Shown here piece after piece: positions 51,114 through 60,486 of a stretch of DNA of 64,000 bases. This DNA comes from Treponema sp. JC4 (lineage in GTDB: Bacteria > Spirochaetota > Spirochaetia > Treponematales > Treponemataceae). The stretch lies in contig NZ_AJGU01000004.1 of NCBI RefSeq assembly GCF_000260795.1, forward strand, positions 1 through 64,000. The letters run 5' to 3'. Each line of letters opens with the position of its first letter. Within the stretch, counting starts at the first letter, position 1. The notes below the pieces were generated by a model that had not been told where the DNA came from, made no database searches, and saw only the letters and a list, made by a program, of their open reading frames with translations. A program made the translations under genes and the position numbers.

Positions 51114-51266
51114 AAACAAAGTATATCCCAAAAAAAATGTGAAAAAAAGTGTTGTTTTTTGATAAAAATGCAGTTTTTTACAACAAATGCTTTACTTTAA
51201 ACAGTAATAGTGTTAAAAGAGTACTTAGAAATTCATATGTCAAAATATTATAACCAAGGAGTAATT

Positions 51267-52814
51267 ATGAGTATTTATCTAGGCTTTATACTTTCAAATT
51301 CAGTAACACAAGATGAATGGGAAGAAGTTTATGAAAAGACTCTATTTTTGGCAGATAAGCTTGGGCTTGCTGACTGGGATAGATTCTATTATAAGGGAAT
51401 CCGTCATTACGGTTATTGTAAAGTAAGAGAACAGTCTAATAAGGATTTCGGAAAAATTGAGCGTTATTGGAAAGCCTGTGCTGATTACAAGCATTTGCGT
51501 ACTTCCGAATACTTCAGGCTTAACAGAGAATTACCAGAAAATCATTATGACAAGAATGCTGGACCTGCAATTCTCAATATAAATAATTATTTTTCCCAAA
51601 AATATAAGAGCACAACAAAAAAGGAACCGCTTCGCAAAGAGACAGAATCAATGGCAAAAATTCTACAGGATTTATATTTAGCAATTTTCTGTTTTATGGA
51701 AAGCCGGCTAAAGGAAAAAATATTCATTTACGGGGATATAAGCTACCGTGACTGTGAAATAGCTGTAGATATGGTTAATAAATATCTTGAAGAACCAATA
51801 GGACTTCCTGCCATATGTAATATTGAACGACTTTATGAAATTGTAAATCCCCTTAATATTACAGATGTAGAAAAACTGCACCTGATGGAAAATGCTTATC
51901 TTGGGAATATAAACTTAAAATACAAGAGATTTATTGAGCAGCACTTTGATAAGAAGTCGATTTCAGAATTTTGGACTAACAGATTTAAGGACTATGATGT
52001 AAAAGATCCCGAGTTTAAAGAAAAGCTAACAATGTATTTTACATATGGCTTTGATTTTAAGGATTTATTTTCTTACATAAATCTAAAAGAAACAAAAGAA
52101 GAATACACAAAATTTTTTGATCTGGTAATTAAAGCAGGAATGCATAAAGATCGCTTCAAAGAGCTTGGACTTGTAAGAAATCCGGAAAATAATAAAGTCA
52201 AAGGTTTTGATGATGAATTTTACTCTTCATTATTTGGTGCTGAAAGCAAAACTGCAATTCGAAATTACACATTTGACGATCTGGTAACTGAATTTAATAA
52301 ATATTTTGGTTCAAAGATTGATGTAAGAAAAATTCTGGAAGAAAAAATAATAGAAGAAGATGATGAGTCATTTATTACAAGGTTTAAAGAGTTTGTGAAC
52401 AAGCCTTGCAGTTTCGACGAAGAGGAGGAAAAATACGATATCTGCTACCCTTTCTTAATTATGCATTATCAGAAGGGTGATACAATGTCCCCTTATATCC
52501 AGCAATGTATTAATGATGCCTTATCTTGTGTTGACGAAGCATTATCAAGTGAAGAATTTAAGCAGCTTGAGAAAAAGGAAATAACAGAACAGATTTACGA
52601 CTTAATTGATATGAGACCTCATTTCCCTGTTCGTGATATCGATTGGCATCATGCAATAGATTATTTCTATACACATTCAGATGCCATCAGACGTTACTTT
52701 CCTATATTCAAAATGAAAGTGGAGGATTATTTTTCAGCAACACGGGAAATTTCAAGAACCTTATTTATGAATGATGAGTTTTTTGAATACTGCAAAAACT
52801 TGTACTGCAAATAA
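51267..52814 (+). CDS. unknown 515-residue cytoplasmic protein
   Basis: I do not recognise this protein. It has no signal peptide or membrane helix, is rich in Tyr, Phe, Lys, Glu and Asp, and appears mostly helical. It starts SIYLGFILSNSVTQDEWEEVYEKTL and has an acidic patch (EEEEKYD) near residue 402. I chose ATG 51267, which has AAGGAG 5 bases upstream, over a longer TTG-initiated frame from 51210. It is transcribed divergently from an XRE regulator and is followed by a 78-residue gene with its own GGAGG. AT-rich composition and the neighbours suggest an accessory module; a defence, toxin or stress role is possible but unsupported. Confidence 0.8.
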   Translation: MSIYLGFILSNSVTQDEWEEVYEKTLFLADKLGLADWDRFYYKGIRHYGYCKVREQSNKDFGKIERYWKACADYKHLRTSEYFRLNRELPENHYDKNAGPAILNINNYFSQKYKSTTKKEPLRKETESMAKILQDLYLAIFCFMESRLKEKIFIYGDISYRDCEIAVDMVNKYLEEPIGLPAICNIERLYEIVNPLNITDVEKLHLMENAYLGNINLKYKRFIEQHFDKKSISEFWTNRFKDYDVKDPEFKEKLTMYFTYGFDFKDLFSYINLKETKEEYTKFFDLVIKAGMHKDRFKELGLVRNPENNKVKGFDDEFYSSLFGAESKTAIRNYTFDDLVTEFNKYFGSKIDVRKILEEKIIEEDDESFITRFKEFVNKPCSFDEEEEKYDICYPFLIMHYQKGDTMSPYIQQCINDALSCVDEALSSEEFKQLEKKEITEQIYDLIDMRPHFPVRDIDWHHAIDYFYTHSDAIRRYFPIFKMKVEDYFSATREISRTLFMNDEFFEYCKNLYCK

Positions 52815-52867
52815 CCAAGTAAGAAAATCCTGGCCAGTGGATAAACTTAATATATAAGGAGGAAAAT

Positions 52868-53104
52868 ATGTTTGGATTAGCAAAGCTGATTGAGTATCCA
52901 GATGTGCAAGATCCTACAATGCAAGGAATTGAACTTTTTGATACTTTTCAGGAAGCACAGTCTCGTTCAGAAGAATTAATTAATGATTTTAATGAAAATT
53001 ATGGCGAAGACTACAGTGAAAGTGCATCCGAAAAAAATCCAGTAGCTATAGCCAGCAATGGTGAAGTAACATGGCGTGGTTACATTGTAGAAATACAAAA
53101 GTAG
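52868..53104 (+). CDS. small acidic protein of unknown function
   Basis: The 78-residue product is acidic (many Glu and Asp), soluble, and has no motif I recognise (FDTFQEAQSRSEELINDFNE; VAIASNGEVTWRGYIVEI). A strong AAGGAGG sits 5 bases before the ATG. It follows the 515-residue unknown gene by 53 bases and ends at an intrinsic terminator, so the two are likely one transcript. A small acidic partner next to a larger protein could be an immunity or regulatory protein, but nothing in the sequence shows it. Confidence 0.75.
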   Translation: MFGLAKLIEYPDVQDPTMQGIELFDTFQEAQSRSEELINDFNENYGEDYSESASEKNPVAIASNGEVTWRGYIVEIQK

Positions 53105-53115
53105 CTTTTAAGCAG

Positions 53116-53147
53116 GGGCTGTCAATTAATTTGGCAGCCCTTTTTTT
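53116..53147 (+). terminator. intrinsic terminator after the small acidic gene
   Basis: GGGCTGTC and GGCAGCCC form an 8-pair stem (one G-T) around a 9-base loop, followed by a run of seven T. Confidence 0.85.
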
Positions 53148-53283
53148 ATTATACCTTACTTATTAATAGCTTTTTCTAAAAATTTCTCCAAAAATTCTAA
53201 ACTTTTTTCCCGAATTTTTGTCAAAACAGCAAAGTCAGCGGGAGTGTATATATAGAGAGAATTCAAATAAAGGGAGAATCCAA

Positions 53284-54231
53284 ATGAAAGAAGAAAAATC
53301 AACTCAGAAGAAAGAAAACTTGCGTCCATCACCTACGGCGCTTTTGAATCCGCGGATGGATCCGATTTTTAAGGCAATTTTTACTCAGGAGACGAAAGAA
53401 TCTTATGCAGCCCTGGAATCATTCATTTCAAGTGTCCTTGGTCGTAAGATAAAAGATCTTAAACTCACGGCAAATGAACCGCCGGTTGATAACACGACAG
53501 AATCTCAGATGTCCTTTGATGTAAGTGTTACATTTGATAACGGCGAAAAGGCATCAATCGAAATGCAGGGACGAAATCGTAATTACGCCTACGAAGCAAG
53601 AAGTGAAATACAGGTTGCACGGCTTTTGAATATCAATGCTAAAAAAGGTGATGATTGGAAAGCAGAGAAAGTTTATCAGATTTCGGTTCTGAACTTTCAT
53701 CTTCCAAAAGATGACAACAGCGAAATGTCGTGGTATACTATGAAAAGTCAGAAGGGGCATGGACTTTCAGGTCATCTGAATGTTATTTACATTGATCTTC
53801 TTGTTCTAAAAGAGCTTGCAGGAAAGCCCATAGAAAATCTAACCCCGCTTCAAAAATGGGGACTGTATCTGGCATATGCAGATTCTGAAGCAATGTCAGA
53901 TTACATAGCGGAAATTGCAAAGAGCGAGAAAGGAATTATGGAAGCAAATAGGATTATAGGAAGAATGAGCCAGGACGACTCAAACTGGTTTATCCAGAAT
54001 TCGTATGATACAGCTATACGCGACTATAATGACGGACTTCACAATGCAGAACAACAAGGTATAGAAAAAGGTCTTCAACAAGGTCGTCAGGAAGGCGCCC
54101 TGCAGAAAGCCATTGAAACTGCAATAAAAATGATAAAAAAGAATATGGATACACAAGAAATTGCCGAGTTTGTTGATTTGCCTGTCGAAAAAGTTTTAGA
54201 ACTCAAATCGCAGTTAGAATCTCAGAAATAA
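53284..54231 (+). CDS. Rpn/PD-(D/E)XK nuclease-family transposase-like protein
   Basis: The 315-residue product matches the Rpn-like PD-(D/E)XK nuclease family (often annotated PD-(D/E)XK nuclease family transposase). LLNPRMDPIFKAIF opens the domain, followed by FDVSVTFDNGEKASIEMQGR with the Asp and Glu-x-Gln of the active site, and YQISVLNFHLP. The C-terminus has the family-typical Gln/Gly-rich segment (EQQGIEKGLQQGRQEG) and a helical tail. Members bind and cut DNA and may promote recombination; no terminal repeats or target duplications are seen here. I chose ATG 53284, with GGGAG 7 bases upstream. Confidence 0.88.
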   Translation: MKEEKSTQKKENLRPSPTALLNPRMDPIFKAIFTQETKESYAALESFISSVLGRKIKDLKLTANEPPVDNTTESQMSFDVSVTFDNGEKASIEMQGRNRNYAYEARSEIQVARLLNINAKKGDDWKAEKVYQISVLNFHLPKDDNSEMSWYTMKSQKGHGLSGHLNVIYIDLLVLKELAGKPIENLTPLQKWGLYLAYADSEAMSDYIAEIAKSEKGIMEANRIIGRMSQDDSNWFIQNSYDTAIRDYNDGLHNAEQQGIEKGLQQGRQEGALQKAIETAIKMIKKNMDTQEIAEFVDLPVEKVLELKSQLESQK

Positions 54232-54249
54232 CAAACTTAAGTTTACAAA

Positions 54250-54276
54250 AAAGGCTGGCACTAACTGCCAGCCTTT
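54250..54276. terminator. intrinsic terminator between the Rpn-like and envelope genes
   Basis: AAAGGCTGGCA and TGCCAGCCTTT form an 11-pair stem around CTAAC, followed by CCTTTTTA. It lies between convergent genes and may work in both directions. Confidence 0.85.
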
Positions 54277-54281
54277 CCTTT

Positions 54282-55385
54282 TTAATACTGCCTTACTTCC
54301 ACCTTTCCGTTTCTAACTTTCGGCTTTCTCGCTCGCTTTTCGTGTGGGCGAGGGGTAATTGCTCTTCCAATTTTTAATCGGTATTTTGCATAAACAGAGG
54401 CTTTCCAGTAACTTTGAGAAGTTTCGGCATCAAATCCGTTGTGGTCTTTGTAATTTGAACCGCTTGGGGAAGTGTATTCTTCACCGGTAACTGAATTTAT
54501 TATTGTGTAATAAAAAGAAGCTCCTGCAGAAAGTTCTTTCCATATGCGGTATTCAAGACAACCTCCAAAACTTATCTTTGGAAAGTTTGTATGAAATCGG
54601 TTAAGTGTATAACTTTCCGAAACTGAAGGTGAGGCTGTTGTATCAGCATAATGATGGTCAATAGTGTTAATGTAAAACACAGGACTCGCATTAAAGTCGC
54701 CGAGTATCGTCAGACGGTCAAAAAGTACCACCCCAGCCTGTAAGCCCAGATAAAAATCAAAGGTTTCGCGGTCAAAGGCTACACGTTCACCAGAAACCTT
54801 ATAAGAATGTGCTTGGTCACTGTCCGCAGAAGTTTTAGATGATGTACTTCCTGCTTTTCCGTTTGCGTCCGAAGCTTTTAACTTCAAAATATTGTAGCAG
54901 AAACCAGCATAAGGTCGAATCCGTACAAATTTAAAAAGCGGAATATCAAACTTCAAGCGACTGTCGATTTCAAAATCAGATATAAGTTTTGTGTCACATT
55001 CAAAATCAGCAAGATGAAAATTCGGATCAAAAGCAGCCGTCCACCAGTTTTCGCTCATTTTTCCGTTTGATTTTGGGATTCCAAAAAGAGCATTAGTTTC
55101 AAGCCCAATAAACCACCAGCCGGCTTCAACCTTTGCCCCGACACGGCAGTTCATATCTTCTTTCCACAAAATTTCAGTGTATTTTGTTTTTGTTGCAGTG
55201 CGACATGTTGTTTCCGAAAAATTTCCATTTTTAAGCTCAAAAAGTGGTGCAGCACTTACATAAAATCCGCGCCAAACACCAGCATTTATATCAGAAGCGT
55301 CTTTTGCAATAAGAAAACTTCCGCAGAAAACTAAAAAAATTATAGAAAAAAGATATTTTATTTTAGTGTGCAAATTGTATTTCAT
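54282..55385 (-). CDS. outer-membrane barrel-like protein
   Basis: The 367-residue product has a signal peptide (about 8-27) and a mature part with alternating, Gly- and aromatic-rich strands (GVWRGFYVSAAPLFEL, FVRIRPYAGFCYN, YWKASVYAKYRLKIG) that fits an outer-membrane beta-barrel, followed by a very basic tail (PRPHEKRARKPKVRNGK). I chose ATG 55385, with AGGA about 9 bases upstream, over a TTG at 55412 that overlaps the previous gene. It is last in the five-gene envelope operon and ends at a terminator. Function is unknown. Confidence 0.78.
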   Translation of the reverse strand: MKYNLHTKIKYLFSIIFLVFCGSFLIAKDASDINAGVWRGFYVSAAPLFELKNGNFSETTCRTATKTKYTEILWKEDMNCRVGAKVEAGWWFIGLETNALFGIPKSNGKMSENWWTAAFDPNFHLADFECDTKLISDFEIDSRLKFDIPLFKFVRIRPYAGFCYNILKLKASDANGKAGSTSSKTSADSDQAHSYKVSGERVAFDRETFDFYLGLQAGVVLFDRLTILGDFNASPVFYINTIDHHYADTTASPSVSESYTLNRFHTNFPKISFGGCLEYRIWKELSAGASFYYTIINSVTGEEYTSPSGSNYKDHNGFDAETSQSYWKASVYAKYRLKIGRAITPRPHEKRARKPKVRNGKVEVRQY

Positions 55386-55401
55386 ATAAGATTTTCCTGC
55401 T

Positions 55402-57561
55402 TTATTCTTCAATATAAAATTTTAAAGTGTAAGAAACCGGGTTATTAGGGTTTTCATTTTTTATAAGATTAAGCGTAACGTAATAACAGTTTCCCGCTGC
55501 AAATTCAACTGGATTTGAAATATCAAGTTCAAACATTACGCAGTACTGAATATTTATATTGTAGTTATAACCTGAAATATTATCTGTTATACCGTAACGT
55601 TTTACCGCTTCAATAGAAGATGCAGCTGCATTGTAAACAGGTGAAGATGTATTATCAGCTACACCAAAAAAAAGGTGAGGATAATTGCTGCGATTTACGG
55701 TAAGCACATCCTTATTACTATTTGTTGTTCCAATTGTTATCTGCTGTACTGGTGTTCCATGAGCCCCATCAGTCGCATTTCCGCCGAAAACAAACAGATT
55801 TGAATTCAAGTCGAAACTTGTTTCACTTCCTGTACCATTTACATAATTTGCAAAAAGTGAAAGGTTTTTGCAATCTGTATATTCGCAGACATTATTAGCA
55901 TCAAAAATAACTGTATCTCCATCAAGACTTCCCTTTTTCCAGCTCTGCCAGTAACTGTAAGTTGGATGAATAAGGTTCGCTATATGAGAACCATCGTAAT
56001 TATAATTCAAAGGATAAATAATTTTTGGCTGAGCTGCTCCCGTAAGAAGCTGAGAATTATAAACATATCTGCTGATTTTAGAATCTGCCTGAGCATCATC
56101 AGCGCAGGTATATCTCCCGCCATTGTAATTGTAGGTAATTTTATAAAGATTAAGCGAAGAAGCCGAAGAATCAAAGCGATTAAATGAAAGAGAAAGCTTT
56201 GAACTGTCAGGAAGAGTTCCTCCGTTTCCCAAATCAAGATAAGTGTAATCAGACGAACCGCGTGTAGTCATTGCGCAAAGTCGTGCAAGATAGCGTTTTC
56301 CCAAAGAAAAAGAATAAACAATGCTTGTGTTGTTAGACCATAAAGCACCGTCTCCATTTATATGCTGAAAAACCACATTGTCAGAATCACCGTAGTTTTC
56401 CGGAGTACATTCAAAAACTGAAGCTCCCGCAGTTTTCAGAGCTGCCCATGAAGTGTTCTTAGTTGAAAGTGCAACAGAGCTGTCCATAATATTTGTAATG
56501 TGTGAATAATAAGTTGCATCATCGAAGTCAATTTTTGAAATATCCATGAGTTCAAGCTGGAAATAACTTTCATTCGTAGAATTGTCATCCCAGGCAAACT
56601 CGGTATAATAGAAGTCATCTTCGCAGTTAGAAGGATTTGCCCACCCCGCGCGAAAATTAGAAGGCGCCGCATCTGGTAAAGCATCTATAATTGGTGGAAT
56701 TGCAATTGTTGCATTTGTATTCTGATTTGAAAAAACTGTAAGCAGGTCTGACCAGACATAGCAGTTTTTGCCGCCGTCTGTATAAAACTTTACCACAAAA
56801 TTATAAGTGTCTGGTTTGATATATTTGAGCTTATAATTAGGAGTACCGCTCGGAGCTGCACGCTCAAAGTTATCTACAAGATTCCATTCCGTACTTTCTG
56901 AGCGTGACATATCAGGATTCCAGTATTCAATTGTCTTATTTGTTGTTAAATCATATAAACCAACAATAACAGTAAGACCAGAATCAGGCAAAGTCCAGGT
57001 TGTATAAAGTTCAATATTTACATTTCCGTAACCTGTTACTGATGTGATATCGTTCGTATAATCAGAAGCCGGAGTCAAATAAAAAGTAACGCTTTCTACA
57101 TAGCGCACATCTACTGTTGCGCTCGAAACATAATAGGCTGCATTTTTTACCGCTGTTACGTCTGCTCCGTAAGTTGCTGTAGTGCCGCCAATTGCAAGAC
57201 TGTCACTTTCTACAGCAAAAAGATAAAGCTCGTAAGTGCCTGCCGTAAGAACTACATCTACAAAACCTTTGTGAGAATCCTGTGAATATGAATATAAAGT
57301 TACCTCTGTAACAGGTACTATGTTGTTGTCTGATTTATTTTTGCCCCAGTAATAATAATGAAGTGATGATGCGTCCACAGCTGAGGGCAAAATTGAACGC
57401 TCAGAAGATGATGAAAAACTGATAAGATTATTGCTTGTCGCAATGATTTTTAAAGAACGTAAAGAAGTCCCAGGCTGCTCTTCATTAAGGCCGTTGGAAC
57501 AGCCAAGCAGCAGAAAAAGAGAAAAAAATAAACTGAAAAATACAGTACAGAACTTCTTCAT
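55402..57561 (-). CDS. large lipoprotein, paralogue of the upstream gene product
   Basis: The 719-residue product has a lipoprotein signal with lipobox LLLGC and should be exported and lipidated. The mature part has SSERSILPSAVD near its start, SVTFYLTPASDY, LPDSGLTVIVGLYD and later APSNFRAGWANPSNCEDDFYYTEFAWDDN. The same landmarks, in the same order, occur in the 57678-60398 product, so the two are paralogues. A fibronectin-III-like domain is plausible in the middle. Its role may be surface attachment or immune interaction; that is inference. Two hairpins lie just upstream. Confidence 0.85.
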   Translation of the reverse strand: MKKFCTVFFSLFFSLFLLLGCSNGLNEEQPGTSLRSLKIIATSNNLISFSSSSERSILPSAVDASSLHYYYWGKNKSDNNIVPVTEVTLYSYSQDSHKGFVDVVLTAGTYELYLFAVESDSLAIGGTTATYGADVTAVKNAAYYVSSATVDVRYVESVTFYLTPASDYTNDITSVTGYGNVNIELYTTWTLPDSGLTVIVGLYDLTTNKTIEYWNPDMSRSESTEWNLVDNFERAAPSGTPNYKLKYIKPDTYNFVVKFYTDGGKNCYVWSDLLTVFSNQNTNATIAIPPIIDALPDAAPSNFRAGWANPSNCEDDFYYTEFAWDDNSTNESYFQLELMDISKIDFDDATYYSHITNIMDSSVALSTKNTSWAALKTAGASVFECTPENYGDSDNVVFQHINGDGALWSNNTSIVYSFSLGKRYLARLCAMTTRGSSDYTYLDLGNGGTLPDSSKLSLSFNRFDSSASSLNLYKITYNYNGGRYTCADDAQADSKISRYVYNSQLLTGAAQPKIIYPLNYNYDGSHIANLIHPTYSYWQSWKKGSLDGDTVIFDANNVCEYTDCKNLSLFANYVNGTGSETSFDLNSNLFVFGGNATDGAHGTPVQQITIGTTNSNKDVLTVNRSNYPHLFFGVADNTSSPVYNAAASSIEAVKRYGITDNISGYNYNINIQYCVMFELDISNPVEFAAGNCYYVTLNLIKNENPNNPVSYTLKFYIEE

Positions 57562-57571
57562 AAAAAAGGTG

Positions 57572-57663
57572 AGGAAACTGCCTGTCCCCGAGATTTTAGT
57601 CCCAGAGCAGGCAGTTTCCTTAATTAAGGATTATTTACAAGAAAGCAAAAGCCTTCTTGTAAA
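57572..57663 (-). promoter_or_regulatory. two hairpins between the paralogous lipoprotein genes (possible attenuator)
   Basis: Nearer the downstream gene, AGGAAACTGCCTG and CAGGCAGTTTCCT (13 perfect pairs; 57572-57584 and 57608-57620) are followed on the minus strand by CACCTTTTTT, which runs directly into the ATG at 57561. Nearer the upstream gene, TTTACAAGAA and TTCTTGTAAA (57634-57663) form a second hairpin. The first is terminator-shaped; partial termination could lower expression of the downstream genes. Confidence 0.6.
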
Positions 57664-57677
57664 CCCGATTTGAAAGA

Positions 57678-60398
57678 TTAGTCTTTCTGCCAGATACCAT
57701 AAGTTGAAGTTGTAGTACCCTTTGTCCAATCATCACCATCGTTTGCCTCAAACTTAGTAACATCAGTTGGATCTGTTGTCTTGAAGTACTTAGCTTTATC
57801 AGCAGTCCAGTTGTAAGGCTCAAATGTTGTAGGTGAGTAAACAGCAGTAGAACTTTCCTTTACATTCATAGTTACAGGGTATGTATAAGGTGTCTTAGGA
57901 TTGTTCTTGTTGTAACCCATGATTGTAATTGTGTAAGTACCTGCACCAAATGTTGTTGTAAGAGGAATTTCAAAGTATGTGAACTGAGTTGCATCTGTTA
58001 CAATCTTATAGAATTTATCTGCAGCCCAGGCCTCTGTTGCTGCAAGGTCTGTATACTTACCGTCAGCATATTTTGCATAGTTAGCAAAACCTGCAACCCA
58101 GTCGCTTGGCTGAGAAGTTGTAAGAACATAACGTTTGTTACCTGTAAGTTCTGTTTTTGAAGCTGCAACTCCAACGTTTACTTTCTTATCGAACAAAGTA
58201 CCGTAAGACTGAGAAGTAACCTTTACACGTACGCTTTCGTAATTTGTTTCACGAAGAGCAATGTAAAGATATTGGTAACCTGCAGTCTTGTCGTTATTGA
58301 TATTAAAGCTCTTAGAAGAATCAAGTGTTGCAATCTGTACAGCAGAACCAATTCCAGATGCTGTACCTTTAAGAAGAACAGCATCGCAGTCAAGAATTGC
58401 ATAATCTGCAGGATTGAATACTGTAACAGAAGCAGCACCATATACGGCAAACAAAGAAAGGTTCTTATATCCAGGGTAACTGCCATCTGAAGCACTAACA
58501 ACATAAGTTGCAGGATCTGTTACAGCAGCAGCAGTTCCTTTAAGAGTCTGGTCAGGCAAAGCTACAGTTCTGTCAGAGGCAATATCCACTGTATATACTG
58601 TTGTTCCAGAAGTTGAATCTGCTTTCCAACCTGTCCAGTTTGCACCACCTTTGTACAAGCTGTAATGATTTGTCGTTGGAGCAGCACCTGTTGTTGTATA
58701 TACCTCGTTCAGAGGGTTGTTAAGTTTTACACCGGTTGCATTTGTTCCTGGAGTTGTGCTTACAGAATCATAAAGCTGTGTGTAGTAACGGATATCTGCA
58801 GTTTTTGTACCGTTTAATGTTGGAATTTGAGTCTGCTCAGCTGTTGTATTTGCATCTACATTAGAAATCTCACCGACATCAGGCGAAGTTACGGCACTAC
58901 CAGACGCTGTTGTTCCTGTATAAGTTGTAAGAGCATAAATACCGTTTGCAAGGTCATACTTAACTCTAAAGAGGTTAATACCAACAGCATTTGCACCAGA
59001 ATCAGCAGCATTAAACTGAGCCGGAGTAACATCAGAACCTACATCACGACGTTTGTAAGCTACTGGAGTAACATGGTCTGCCCATTCGGCTCCTGAACCT
59101 GCGTCTTCCCATGTAAGTTTTACATAAGCATATTCAGAAGGACCTGCATCGTTTACTGCGGCAATACGTGCCATATAGCGAACACCAAGAGGAAGAGATA
59201 CAACTACAGAAGTAGAGTTTGTATTCAATGAACCAGCCTGATAATTTGGTTCTGCATAAACAAGCTTATCGAATGTTGTAATTGTACCGCCATTTGTTTT
59301 TACAGAAGCCCAGTTTGTATTTGCAGTGGCAACAGCAAAACTTGCATTAGCACCATTCATTGTGTAAAGGTTTGCGTAAGTTTTATCACCATCAGTTGTA
59401 GAAGTATCAGGATTCAAAAGTTCAATCTGGAAGTACTGCTCGTTATCTGTTTTTGAAGCATCCCAGATAAATTCAACATCATAATAATCTGAGTTTTCTG
59501 TTTCTGGGACAGAATATTTTGCAGTAAAGCCTGTTGGCGCAACTGGCAAAGTACCAATTACATTTGGAACATTGATAGTCGCTTTTGTTGTCTGATTTTT
59601 AAGAACAACAATTACATCGCTCCATACATAAGATTTTGTCGCATTCAGGTTGAACTTAACAATAAGGTTGTATGTTCCGGCTGCAACTGTGCCAGACCAA
59701 GTTTTATTAAGCTTGCTTCCTGTAAGATCTGCTGTTGTACTAAAAGGACTTGAAGTAACAGTAGCATTATCCTTCATGTTTGCAATAATAAAGTTGATTC
59801 CTGTGTTTGCATCTTTATAAGGAGAAGGAATATCCCAGTCTGTTTCGAATGTAAGGTTTATTGAACCGTCACCTTCCAAAGCATAAGGGGTAAGATAGAA
59901 GCTAACCTTCTCATTATAACGCATATCAACTGTTGCAGTTGCTTTAAGAACTGTATTTGCACTGCCGGTAACTGCGGTAAGAGCTGTACTATAATCATTA
60001 TCAACACTTATATCTGCCTTAAGTGCGTACAATGTAAGAGAATATTTACTTGTATCAAGGTCAATATCAACTGTACCTGTACGACCGTTAGATCCACTTG
60101 TAGCAGCAAATGTTACTTTTTTTGCGGTTTTCTTTGTACTGTCAAGCTGATTTTCTGCAAAAAGAACAAAAGTTAATCCTGTTCCATCTAAAGCAGTAGG
60201 CAGAATCATACGACCAGAACTTTCCGGGAATACAAGATTGTCTGTACTTCCTGTTGCATAGAGGGTAAGTCTTCTTGAGCCTTCAAGTTTTATAGACTCT
60301 CCCTCAATACTTGCATCATCTACAAGGTTAGAACAGCCTGAAAAAATCAGGGCAGTTAAACTTGCAGCAATTGCAAATAACTTTGCTAGTTTTTTCAT
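57678..60398 (-). CDS. large Thr/Ser/Ala-rich lipoprotein
   Basis: The 906-residue product has a lipoprotein signal with lipobox FSGC. The mature part is Thr-, Ala-, Asn- and Asp-rich and includes RMILPTALDGTGLTFVLFAENQ, EKVSFYLTPYALEGDGSI, SYVWSDVIVVLKNQTTKA and EFIWDASKTDNEQYFQIELLNP. Several of these parts recur in the smaller paralogue downstream. I chose ATG 60398 because GGAGG lies 8 bases before it; the ATG at 60413 is in front of that site. It is probably a surface lipoprotein. Its Thr/Asp-rich C-terminus (about 850-906) is low-complexity. Confidence 0.85.
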   Translation of the reverse strand: MKKLAKLFAIAASLTALIFSGCSNLVDDASIEGESIKLEGSRRLTLYATGSTDNLVFPESSGRMILPTALDGTGLTFVLFAENQLDSTKKTAKKVTFAATSGSNGRTGTVDIDLDTSKYSLTLYALKADISVDNDYSTALTAVTGSANTVLKATATVDMRYNEKVSFYLTPYALEGDGSINLTFETDWDIPSPYKDANTGINFIIANMKDNATVTSSPFSTTADLTGSKLNKTWSGTVAAGTYNLIVKFNLNATKSYVWSDVIVVLKNQTTKATINVPNVIGTLPVAPTGFTAKYSVPETENSDYYDVEFIWDASKTDNEQYFQIELLNPDTSTTDGDKTYANLYTMNGANASFAVATANTNWASVKTNGGTITTFDKLVYAEPNYQAGSLNTNSTSVVVSLPLGVRYMARIAAVNDAGPSEYAYVKLTWEDAGSGAEWADHVTPVAYKRRDVGSDVTPAQFNAADSGANAVGINLFRVKYDLANGIYALTTYTGTTASGSAVTSPDVGEISNVDANTTAEQTQIPTLNGTKTADIRYYTQLYDSVSTTPGTNATGVKLNNPLNEVYTTTGAAPTTNHYSLYKGGANWTGWKADSTSGTTVYTVDIASDRTVALPDQTLKGTAAAVTDPATYVVSASDGSYPGYKNLSLFAVYGAASVTVFNPADYAILDCDAVLLKGTASGIGSAVQIATLDSSKSFNINNDKTAGYQYLYIALRETNYESVRVKVTSQSYGTLFDKKVNVGVAASKTELTGNKRYVLTTSQPSDWVAGFANYAKYADGKYTDLAATEAWAADKFYKIVTDATQFTYFEIPLTTTFGAGTYTITIMGYNKNNPKTPYTYPVTMNVKESSTAVYSPTTFEPYNWTADKAKYFKTTDPTDVTKFEANDGDDWTKGTTTSTYGIWQKD

Positions 60399-60445
60399 GT
60401 TTTTTACCTCCATATGAAAAAATTAGAATTTGTTTTAAATTTTTT

Positions 60446-60485
60446 ACGGCTTTCGCCGTTTTTTTTTACATGGTATTTGCCATGT
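60446..60485 (+). other. tandem hairpins between the two lipoprotein genes
   Basis: ACGGC-TTTC-GCCGT followed by a run of eight T (60446-60467) is terminator-shaped, but on the plus strand, opposite to the genes here. Next to it is ACATGG-TATTTG-CCATGT (60468-60485). They may stop antisense transcription. Confidence 0.5.
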
Positions 60486-60486
60486 A

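Noticed and set aside
53284-54231. Rpn-like gene as part of an insertion sequence
   Set aside because: No terminal inverted repeats or target duplications were found, and it is bounded by ordinary terminators; it is kept as a chromosomal gene of a nuclease family.
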